A DNA stretch of 64,000 bases from Lewinellaceae bacterium (lineage in GTDB: Bacteria; Bacteroidota; Bacteroidia; Chitinophagales; Saprospiraceae). The translations under genes and the position numbers were made by a program. Where the stretch lies: contig JACJXZ010000001.1 of the NCBI GenBank assembly GCA_020636375.1, positions 124,001 to 188,000 of the forward strand. The letters run 5' to 3'. Below are positions 50,710 through 58,176 of the stretch, piece after piece. The notes beneath the pieces were generated by a model. That model searched no databases. It was given only the letters and a program-made list of their open reading frames with translations, and was not told where the DNA came from. Within the stretch, counting starts at the first letter, position 1; each line of letters begins with the position of its first letter.

Positions 50710-52071
50710 TTAAATAAGCCCCTGAGCAATGACGGCGTCGGCAATTTTGACGAAACCGGCGATGTTGGCGCCGGCTACGTAATCAATATTGCCTTCTTCA
50801 TCAGAGCCGTAGAGGGCGCACTGCTCGTGAATGTTGACCATAATGTCCTTCAGGCGCTTTTCAACCTCCTCGCGCGTCCAGGAGAGGCGGAGGCTGTTCT
50901 GCGACATTTCCAGGCCGGAAACGGCTACGCCGCCGGCATTGGCGGCTTTGCCCGGGCCGAACAGGACATTGGATTGCTGCAGCAGGTGCACGGCTTCGGG
51001 GGTCGATGGCATATTAGCCCCTTCGGCCACCGCCATGCAGCCGTTTTTGATCAGTTCGCGGGCGTCATTCTCATCCAATTCGTTCTGGGTAGCACAGGGC
51101 AGCGCGATGTCGCACTTGATGCTCCAGGGTTTGCCATTGGGGATAAAGAGCGCCCCGAATTTATCGGCATACTCCTTGATCCTGCCGCGGCGGACGTTTT
51201 TGAGTTCCATCAGCCACTCCAGCTTTTCCTGCGTGATCCCCTGGCGGTCGTAGATGGCTCCGGAAGAATCGGACAGCGTAACGACCTTGGCGCCCCGCTG
51301 AAGGGCTTTTTCGGCTGCAAATTGAGCGACATTGCCTGACCCGGAGACGGCAACCACCTTTCCGTTCAACGTTTCTCCTTTCCGTTTCAGCATCTCTTCC
51401 ACGAAAAAGACGGTTCCATAGCCCGTTGCTTCCGGGCGGATCAGGCTGCCGCCGAATTGCGGCGCTTTGCCGGTGATCGTCCCGGTGTGTTCATTCCGCA
51501 GTTTCTTATACATGCCGTACAGGAAACCTATCTCACGGGCGCCCACGCCGATGTCTCCGGCAGGGACGTCCGTATCCGGGCCGATATGCCGGTGGAGTTC
51601 TGACATGAAGGCCTGGCAGAAACGCATGACCTCGGCATCAGATTTCCCCTTGGGGTCGAAGTCAGATCCGCCTTTTGCACCGCCCATAGGCAGGCCCGTC
51701 AGGCTGTTTTTGAAAATCTGCTCAAAGCCCAGGAATTTCAGGACGCCCAGGTTGACGGTTGGGTGGAAGCGAAGTCCACCCTTGTAAGGCCCGATGGCAT
51801 TGTTGAATTGCACCCGGTATCCGCGATTGACCTGCACGCGGCCCCGGTCATCCATCCAGGTTACCCGGAAAGAGATTGCCCGGTCGGGTTCAGTGAGCCG
51901 TTCCATCAGGCTGTATCCCTGGTATTTCTTGTTGGCTTCGATGTAAGGGATGGCAGTGCGCGCCACTTCACTTACGGCTTGATGGAACTCCGGTTCGTTG
52001 GCTGTGCGTTGTTTCAGCCATTCCATAAACCGGTTCACTTTGAGTTTTGAAGTTTTGGTCAGGGTCATCAT
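50710..52071 (-). CDS. gdhA: NADP-type glutamate dehydrogenase
   Basis: A 453-residue hexameric-type GDH that joins ammonium and 2-oxoglutarate. PYKGGLRFHPTVNLGVLKFLGFEQ holds the substrate lysine, PMGGAKGGSDFDPKGKSD the catalytic lysine region, and VSGSGNVAQFAAEKA the nucleotide site. Start at ATG 52071 with a second ATG at once after it; the frame is open to 52137. Upstream is a 200-base AT-rich region, the likely promoter. Downstream 50521-50709 holds no gene. Confidence 0.95.
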   Translation of the reverse strand: MMTLTKTSKLKVNRFMEWLKQRTANEPEFHQAVSEVARTAIPYIEANKKYQGYSLMERLTEPDRAISFRVTWMDDRGRVQVNRGYRVQFNNAIGPYKGGLRFHPTVNLGVLKFLGFEQIFKNSLTGLPMGGAKGGSDFDPKGKSDAEVMRFCQAFMSELHRHIGPDTDVPAGDIGVGAREIGFLYGMYKKLRNEHTGTITGKAPQFGGSLIRPEATGYGTVFFVEEMLKRKGETLNGKVVAVSGSGNVAQFAAEKALQRGAKVVTLSDSSGAIYDRQGITQEKLEWLMELKNVRRGRIKEYADKFGALFIPNGKPWSIKCDIALPCATQNELDENDARELIKNGCMAVAEGANMPSTPEAVHLLQQSNVLFGPGKAANAGGVAVSGLEMSQNSLRLSWTREEVEKRLKDIMVNIHEQCALYGSDEEGNIDYVAGANIAGFVKIADAVIAQGLI

Positions 52072-52349
52072 AATGGTTAGGATTTTTCCATAGGCAATGT
52101 AGAAGACGCCCTGGCCTTTGGCAATAACAAATATCACCTTCAGGGGGTGATAATTAGCAACAATTCAGAATTTTTATAAAAAAAGAAGGGTTGGCCTGTT
52201 GTTATATTCTGAAATAATTAAAAAAATAAAAATTAAAAATTGATTAGCCTGTAATTTGCGCAAGGTAAATAGGCATATCTTCTCCAAGCGACACAATTAT
52301 TTGGAAACACGGATTATGCCTTTTTTTTCAATGTTCCAGCAACCCGGCC

Positions 52350-53072
52350 TCAGATAGCCTGGTGATTAAATGGCTGGACAACCATTTCGGAGACCACTCC
52401 GGAAGCGGGTTGTTGGCAAAGGAACCAGACCGCCCTGCCTGCCTCCTGGGCCTTGATGAACTTGTCGCGGTTCACGCGCATGTCAATGTTGTCCCAGAAT
52501 TCGGAGTCGACGCCGCCGAGGTAAAGGTTGGTAATGCGCACTTCGGTCCGCTTCAATTCTTCCCGGATAGACTTGGCCATGCCGTTGAGGCCATACTTGG
52601 AAGCGGCATAGGCGGCGGCTCCGGCCATAGGGGCCTTGCCGAGCACGCCGGGGATATTGATCACGAGCCCCTTTTTAGCTTCCTTCATAGGAGGAAGGAA
52701 ATAGCGCATTAAATGGAAAGCCCCTTTGAGGTTGACATCGATCAGCCGGCTGAACGATTCGGCATCTGTGTTTTCCAGGGGGTTGAGGTACCCGATGCCG
52801 GCGGCATTGATCAGGATATCCAACTGTCCGATCCGGTGGTGGAGGTTGTCAGCCAGGGCTTCTACAGCCCGGGCGTCGGTGATGTCTAATTTGAAGGCCT
52901 GATCTTCCGGGATGTTGTTGCTTTTTGCGACCTGGGCCAGTTTTTTTTCGTCCCGCCCGGTGATAAAGACGTTGGCCTGGCTATTCCTGATGAGGCGGGC
53001 GGCTTCAGAGCCGATGCCGCCGGTAGCGCCAACGATCAGGACTTTTTTATTGGCAAGGATTTCTACAGCCAT
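52350..53072 (-). CDS. SDR-family oxidoreductase, catalytic Ser replaced by Gly
   Basis: A 240-residue short-chain dehydrogenase fold. Nucleotide motif GATGGIGSEAA, NAAG motif (ILINAAGIG) and the YAASK catalytic Tyr and Lys are present. The residue 13 before the Tyr, normally Ser, is Gly (INIPGVLGKAP). Either another residue acts, or the protein binds the cofactor without classic catalysis. Substrate unknown. It lies 26 bases after the folE stop on the same strand and may share its transcript. Confidence 0.88.
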   Translation of the reverse strand: MAVEILANKKVLIVGATGGIGSEAARLIRNSQANVFITGRDEKKLAQVAKSNNIPEDQAFKLDITDARAVEALADNLHHRIGQLDILINAAGIGYLNPLENTDAESFSRLIDVNLKGAFHLMRYFLPPMKEAKKGLVINIPGVLGKAPMAGAAAYAASKYGLNGMAKSIREELKRTEVRITNLYLGGVDSEFWDNIDMRVNRDKFIKAQEAGRAVWFLCQQPASGVVSEMVVQPFNHQAI

Positions 53073-53098
53073 AGTTTACTGATTTTTTGAGATTTGCT

Positions 53099-53815
53099 TT
53101 AGCGGATAGCCTGGAGGAATTCTGCCCGGGTATTTTCATTCAGGAATTTTCCGCAGTACTCTGTGGTCACTGTGCTGCTGTGTTCATGCTGTACGCCCCT
53201 CATTTCCACGCACATGTGCTTGGCATCGATATAGACGGCCACATCTTCCGTATCCAGCACTCTTTTCAGTTCATTGGCTATCTGCATGGTTAACCGTTCC
53301 TGCACCTGTGGGCGGCGGGCGTAGTATTCTACAATGCGGTTGAGCTTGGACAGGCCGATCACTTTTCCATTGGCAATGTAAGCGATGTGCGCATGGCCAT
53401 AGATGGGGAGGAAATGGTGCTCACAGAAAGATTGCAGCCGGATGCCCTTTTCCACCAGCATCTGGCGGTACCGGAACTTATTGTCGAACAAGGATACCCG
53501 GGGTTTGTTGGCGGGGTTCAATCCGGAAAAAATCTCCTGTACGAACATCTTGGCGACGCGCTTTGGCGTGCCGCGGAGGGAGTCGTCGGTAAGGTCGAGG
53601 CCGAGGACGTCCATGATTTCCCGGAAGTGCGTTTCGACCACCCTCATTTTATCTTCATCGGGCAGGTCGAAAGCGCCGGGTTTTAACGGGGTGTCAAAGG
53701 AAGTGCCCACGTGTTGTTCGCCGATCTCATCCGTGAAAGCGCCGGCATGGCCGTTGAAGCTGCCATTGAGGGCATGGCGGGCTTTTCCATTGGCCCCGTA
53801 ATTCGAATTGATCAT
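53099..53815 (-). CDS. folE: GTP cyclohydrolase I (FolE)
   Basis: A 238-residue enzyme making 7,8-dihydroneopterin triphosphate, the first step to folate, biopterin or queuosine. Zinc ligands in SFCEHHFLPIYGHAHI with a distant Cys in STVTTEYCG; GLSKLNRIVEYYARRPQVQE is the diagnostic block. The first 45 residues are a poorly conserved, Gly/Asn/His-rich extension. Confidence 0.96.
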   Translation of the reverse strand: MINSNYGANGKARHALNGSFNGHAGAFTDEIGEQHVGTSFDTPLKPGAFDLPDEDKMRVVETHFREIMDVLGLDLTDDSLRGTPKRVAKMFVQEIFSGLNPANKPRVSLFDNKFRYRQMLVEKGIRLQSFCEHHFLPIYGHAHIAYIANGKVIGLSKLNRIVEYYARRPQVQERLTMQIANELKRVLDTEDVAVYIDAKHMCVEMRGVQHEHSSTVTTEYCGKFLNENTRAEFLQAIR

Positions 53816-54247
53816 AAGGAATATTTTAGTTGATTTTTAAATCCCTACCCTAACGCCGAAACCGAATTGATTGTTTAACCATTGAATCGCCATTTAACGT
53901 CGCGCGGGGAGCAGTTGCCCGGCCAACTTTGCGTAAAAAGGCGGTCGCCGCCGGATTGAGAGCGGATCGGGATTCCCGGCTGAAGCACATACCGCGCTGA
54001 AATATTTTTTCTATGAGAAAAGAAACTATTTAAGATAATTCTCCGTATAAGATGGGCAGCATAGGAAAAAATGCACCGCCTTTTTATAAATTTGGCTTTC
54101 AGAAGCAAAGCCGGGGCAGCACCCGGGTAACGAATTGAAAGCCAGATACCGACATGGACAATTCCCCCAAGACGACAATCCTCTCCTTGACCCGCCTGTG
54201 GCACACCCCAATCCTGCCCCCCTATTGGATAATTTTAACTCTTGATC
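53816..54247. other. 432-base gap between divergent genes
   Basis: Divergent promoter region of folE and a lipoprotein gene. TAAATTTG at 54087-54094 on the plus strand fits the -7 element, giving the lipoprotein a leader of about 150 bases. Reading frames over the gap have no signal peptide or motif. Confidence 0.4.
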
Positions 54248-54808
54248 ATGCTTAATTTTACAAAATTCAGGCTCCCCCTTCTCCTCCTGGCCCTGGCGTT
54301 GTTCTTTTTTAGCGGATGCATGGAGGATGCGCCGTCCTCTTCGGCCGACCCTTTTGCGGATTGCCGGTACGGAGCCCCCAAGCCTATTTTTGGCGAGGAT
54401 GTCAACCTGGTCACCCGGCATGGTTTCCGCCTGGAGGAAGGACAGGCGGTGGAGGCTATTTCTTTTGACGGGGGCCTTCAGGTGTCGATCATTCAATCCG
54501 GATGCGACTATATCCACCAGGAGTTCCACTTCAATTCCGCTGACGACTACAAAGGCGCGCCCGCTGCGTATTGGATACAGGAGGCGATCAACAAATTCTA
54601 CTTTCTCGGCCAACTGGGGCCAGCCTATGTAGTTTACGCCTCCGTTGCCGATGCTTTAAAGGAAAGAGGCGGGCAACTTCGCCTGGGGCAAAGCGTAGAG
54701 CTGCAGCCCGGTTTTTTTGCCAAAATCGACAATGAGCGCGAACACAGCGGCGATGCCCTGATCGTCACCCTGAGCGAACGCCCCGTCAGCAGCGTTGCCA
54801 GCAAGTAA
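54248..54808 (+). CDS. Hypothetical lipoprotein
   Basis: A 186-residue lipoprotein with lipobox SGC (Cys24). The mature part begins acidic and Ser-rich, then mixes strands and helices (LQVSIIQSGCDYIHQEFHF, WIQEAINKFYFL), with two more cysteines. I do not recognise the family. An ATG lies two codons earlier at 54242. A terminator follows at 54880. Confidence 0.75.
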   Translation: MLNFTKFRLPLLLLALALFFFSGCMEDAPSSSADPFADCRYGAPKPIFGEDVNLVTRHGFRLEEGQAVEAISFDGGLQVSIIQSGCDYIHQEFHFNSADDYKGAPAAYWIQEAINKFYFLGQLGPAYVVYASVADALKERGGQLRLGQSVELQPGFFAKIDNEREHSGDALIVTLSERPVSSVASK

Positions 54809-54879
54809 AAAGGGGGGCGGAAAAAAATCCGGCAAAGAAAAGCATGCCACAGGTTGAATCCTTCTAACCTCTGGTTATC

Positions 54880-54915
54880 AGCCTCTTTCAAGTTAAGGGG
54901 CTTTTCTTATTCTGT
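54880..54915 (+). terminator. Terminator after the lipoprotein gene
   Basis: AGCCTCTT / AAGGGGCT stem with one G-T pair and a 7-base loop, followed by TTTCTTATTCTGTTTTTTTC. Confidence 0.75.
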
Positions 54916-55011
54916 TTTTTTCTATTCATTATAGTTCTGAAAACCAATTCATTAATCAAAACACTTATATCCTTCATCAATTTGATGCCCGACAAATTGT
55001 CAGTGTTTTTT

Positions 55012-55043
55012 TTTGAAAGGGAAGCCGCTGTTCTGTATTTTTA
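55012..55043 (+). promoter_or_regulatory. Candidate promoter of a second small RNA
   Basis: TTTG at 55012-55015, 20 bases, then TATTTTTA at 55036-55043, one base off the TAnnTTTG consensus. Confidence 0.45.
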
Positions 55044-55049
55044 TGTTCG

Positions 55050-55141
55050 GTAAAGAAGAAACAACCCTCCCCGCTTAAACAAGATTTATAGTATCAGCAA
55101 GTTAAGATGAGCTCCGCTGCGCACCAGTAGCGGGGTTTTTT
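55050..55141 (+). ncRNA. Candidate small RNA upstream of lpdA
   Basis: About 92 bases between a near-consensus promoter and a terminator at 55112-55141. No coding frame with a plausible start. The preceding gene is already terminated at 54880, so this terminator needs its own transcript. Not matched to a known family. It could instead be the leader of lpdA with attenuation, but lpdA has its own promoter-like box at 55200. Confidence 0.38.
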
Positions 55142-55145
55142 ATTT
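55112..55145 (+). terminator. Rho-independent terminator
   Basis: CTCCGCT / AGCGGGG 7-bp stem (one T-G pair), 10-base loop, then TTTTTTATTTT. Confidence 0.75.
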
Positions 55146-55199
55146 TCTGCCCCTCTGGTTTCGACCCCTTTCTTTTTTCGCCGTAGCCAAAGAACTGAG

Positions 55200-55207
55200 T
55201 ATATTTG
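55200..55207 (+). promoter_or_regulatory. lpdA promoter -7 box
   Basis: TATATTTG matches TAnnTTTG exactly, 74 bases before the lpdA start codon. TTCG lies 19 bases upstream as a one-mismatch -33 element. Confidence 0.55.
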
Positions 55208-55280
55208 CAGCCGGAAAACAATAAGGGTTAACCACCCGTTTCTTTCATTGCAAACAGCCAACCAAAACAAAACAACCGAT

Positions 55281-56681
55281 ATGGATAAATTTGACCTTAT
55301 TGTGATTGGGAGCGGCCCAGGCGGATATGTCGCAGCTATCCGCGCTTCCCAGTTGGGAATGAAAGTAGCCGTCGTCGAGCGGGAGTCCCTGGGCGGTATA
55401 TGCCTCAACTGGGGGTGCATACCCACCAAAGCGTTGTTGAAGAGCGCTCAGGTATTCGAATATATACAACATGCCCAGGATTACGGCATCGAGGTAGACA
55501 AGGCCACCGCCAATTTCGAGGCCATGGTCAAACGGAGCCGCGGCGTAGCGGATGGCATGAGCAAGGGGATCAATTTCCTTTTCCGGAAGAATAAGATTAC
55601 GGTGATCAACGGGAACGGGCAACTGGCCCGCGGAAAAAAGGTCGAAGTAACGGATACAGAGGGAAAGAAGAAAGAATACAGCGCCGACCATATCATCATT
55701 GCCACCGGCGGCCGGGCAAAAGAATTGCCCAGCCTTCCTGTCGACGGAAAGAACGTGATCGAGTACCGCAAGGCCATGAGCCTCGAAAAACAGCCGAAGA
55801 AGATGGTAGTCGTCGGCGCCGGCGCTATCGGTGTCGAGTTCGCTTATTTTTATCATTCCATCGGAACGGAAGTCACGGTCATAGAATTCCTGGAGCAGGG
55901 GCTGGTCCCCCGGGAAGACGCCGACATTTCCAAAGAACTGGGCAAGATATACAAGAAGAAGGGGATCGAAGTCCTGGCCAACACCTCAGTCGAATCGGTC
56001 GATACCAAAGGGCGGGGCTGCAAAGTATATGCGAAAAACCGCAAAACCGGAGAGACGCAGGAGATCAAATGCGACATTGTGCTGTCGGCTGCCGGCGTGA
56101 CCCCCAATACCGAAGGGATCGGCTTGGAGGCGCTCGGGATTGAGACGGACAGGGGCATGATCAAGGTCGACAAATACTACCGGACCAATGTGGCGGGGAT
56201 TTACGCGATTGGCGACGTGGTGCCCGGGCCGGCGCTGGCCCACGTAGCCAGTGCCGAGGGCATCATCTGCGTCGAAAACATCGCCGGCATGAAACCGCAC
56301 CCGCTGGACTACAACAACATACCATCCTGCACCTATTGCAGCCCCGAAATTGCTTCCGTCGGCTATACCGAGCAGGCAGCCAAAGACGCGGGTTATGAAC
56401 TCAAAGTAGGCAAGTTCCCGTTCTCGGCTTCCGGCAAAGCCAGCGCCGCCGGGGCGAAGGAAGGGTTCGTCAAAGTGATCTTCGACGCCAAGTACGGCGA
56501 ATTCCTGGGCGCCCACATGATCGGGTCCAACGTCACCGAGATGATCGCCGAGGTGGTGGCTGCCCGCAAGCTGGAAACTACCGGGCATGAGATCATCAAA
56601 GCCGTCCATCCCCACCCCACGATGAGCGAAGCGGTGATGGAAGCCGCCGCCGCCGCTTACGGCGAGGTGATACATTTGTAG
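55281..56681 (+). CDS. lpdA: Dihydrolipoyl dehydrogenase (E3)
   Basis: A 466-residue flavoprotein that reoxidises lipoyl groups of the 2-oxoacid dehydrogenase complexes. FAD motif VIGSGPGGYVAAIRA, redox Cys41 and Cys46 in GGICLNWGCIPTK, NAD motif VVGAGAIGVEFAYF, and His-Glu pair in AVHPHPTMSE. It pairs functionally with the E1 beta gene at 27671. ATG 55281 fits the family; the frame is open from 55248. Confidence 0.96.
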   Translation: MDKFDLIVIGSGPGGYVAAIRASQLGMKVAVVERESLGGICLNWGCIPTKALLKSAQVFEYIQHAQDYGIEVDKATANFEAMVKRSRGVADGMSKGINFLFRKNKITVINGNGQLARGKKVEVTDTEGKKKEYSADHIIIATGGRAKELPSLPVDGKNVIEYRKAMSLEKQPKKMVVVGAGAIGVEFAYFYHSIGTEVTVIEFLEQGLVPREDADISKELGKIYKKKGIEVLANTSVESVDTKGRGCKVYAKNRKTGETQEIKCDIVLSAAGVTPNTEGIGLEALGIETDRGMIKVDKYYRTNVAGIYAIGDVVPGPALAHVASAEGIICVENIAGMKPHPLDYNNIPSCTYCSPEIASVGYTEQAAKDAGYELKVGKFPFSASGKASAAGAKEGFVKVIFDAKYGEFLGAHMIGSNVTEMIAEVVAARKLETTGHEIIKAVHPHPTMSEAVMEAAAAAYGEVIHL

Positions 56682-56743
56682 GCATCAGGGCAATATGGTT
56701 TCCATAGATTCACTGCAGGGAAGCCATATCGCCCCCTACCCCC

Positions 56744-58042
56744 CTACCCTTCCTGAATCACCTTGCTGCGGACTCGTTCGAATATCCGTTCGATAAACCG
56801 CTTGTCATTGGTGATGATGGTGGCCTCTCCTTTCATTTCTCTGGAGGGTTCTATCCTTTTGCCCAGGGTGGTGACCAGGTCTTCCTTAAATCCTATCTCG
56901 ACAATGATATTGCCGTCGATGGGCACCTGGCTTTTCTTATCAACTGTAGCTTCGATCGCGCCGTATTCGGCATAGGAATAGCTGTCCAGTTTTACGATCA
57001 CCTTCTGCCCGGGCCGTATTTTCCCGGCGCGGGACATGTCGACCTGCACAAACCCTTTGGTTTTCTGGCGGATCATGGGAACGACCACTCCGATCTCCCT
57101 GCCGCCTTCGACGTACTGCTGTTCGCTGATGCTCTCCAGGTTGAAGGAAACGATACCGTCAATGGGGGAGCTGATCACATATCTGCGTTTCCATTCCTCC
57201 ACTTCTTTCTGTAATTTCTGGAAGCTCTCCCGCAGGGCTATCGCTGCTTCCTGGCGCCCTTCCTTAGTGACCTGGCGCACTCCGCTCATCTCCGACCGGA
57301 TGCCTTCGATGTCCAGTTCTTTGTTCTTGATCGACGACTCGATGCCCTCCCGGGCGCGGCGAAGGCTTAGAATCTCTTCCCGGGTGCGCGACACCCGCTC
57401 TTCGGCCAGGAGGTTCTCCTGGGACAATTGCTCTTCCCGCCGGAGCCTCTTTTCAACCGATTCGATCTGCCGGTCGATGGTAGCCCACCGTTCCCGGTCG
57501 CTGCGGATCATGCTTTGTATTTTCCCCAATTCTTTATCAAGCTGGGTTATGGTCAGGTTATCATAAGGGTTTTCCAGGTATTGCCTCAGGTCCTGCTGGC
57601 GGCGGTAAAAATCGTAAAGTTCGTCTTTAAGTTCGCCCAGGACGACATTACCGGGCAGGGAAAAGGCAAGGAGGGTCGAATCGGTCGGCGTATTGCCTAC
57701 GGCCATGATGGCGGTTTCCAGGGTAAGGACATCCTCGAGGCTCGCGTTGTTGTCAAAAACGATCAGAACCTGCCCGGCGGACACTTCTTCTTCGTTCTTC
57801 TTCAGTACTTTCTTGACCCGGCCCCGGCTTTCTGTGACCAGCCGCTTGGGAGGGTCGGTCGTCGTCACCGTGATCTCCGATTTAACCGTATCCGGATATT
57901 TCAACAGAAACCCCACCCAGCCTACCACGACAACTACCACAAAGGCAAAGAGGGTCCCGTAACGGGCCATCCATCCCGGAGGCGTGCCCAGGATTTCCTG
58001 GACTTCTTCACTCCGGATTTCAATTTTCTCATAATCCTGCAT
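56744..58042 (-). CDS. HlyD-family secretion adaptor
   Basis: A 432-residue membrane fusion protein. One helix (residues 30-50) anchors it; two lipoyl-type halves flank a long coiled coil (about 150-290, RSDRERWATIDRQIESVEKRL and onward) and a beta-barrel part with VISSPIDGIVSFN. It should bridge the C39 ABC exporter encoded upstream on the same strand to an outer-membrane channel. No TolC-type channel gene is present in the window. Confidence 0.92.
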   Translation of the reverse strand: MQDYEKIEIRSEEVQEILGTPPGWMARYGTLFAFVVVVVVGWVGFLLKYPDTVKSEITVTTTDPPKRLVTESRGRVKKVLKKNEEEVSAGQVLIVFDNNASLEDVLTLETAIMAVGNTPTDSTLLAFSLPGNVVLGELKDELYDFYRRQQDLRQYLENPYDNLTITQLDKELGKIQSMIRSDRERWATIDRQIESVEKRLRREEQLSQENLLAEERVSRTREEILSLRRAREGIESSIKNKELDIEGIRSEMSGVRQVTKEGRQEAAIALRESFQKLQKEVEEWKRRYVISSPIDGIVSFNLESISEQQYVEGGREIGVVVPMIRQKTKGFVQVDMSRAGKIRPGQKVIVKLDSYSYAEYGAIEATVDKKSQVPIDGNIIVEIGFKEDLVTTLGKRIEPSREMKGEATIITNDKRFIERIFERVRSKVIQEG

Positions 58043-58080
58043 GTTCCGAAAACTTTTAATTAAACCGGGCCTCTCGCTTT

Positions 58081-58136
58081 CCGCCTTCGGCCGCCAAAGT
58101 GGCTTCGGCTTGCAGCCTTCGGTCCGTCGAAGGCGG
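58081..58136. repeat. Hairpin between exporter and adaptor genes
   Basis: CCGCCTTCG (58081-58089) and CGAAGGCGG (58128-58136) form a 9-bp stem in the 134-base gap between the two genes. It may set different expression levels for the two. Confidence 0.4.
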
Positions 58137-58176
58137 AGGCGGAGGCGGGTAAAATTCGCTCATTCATTCACTTCCC

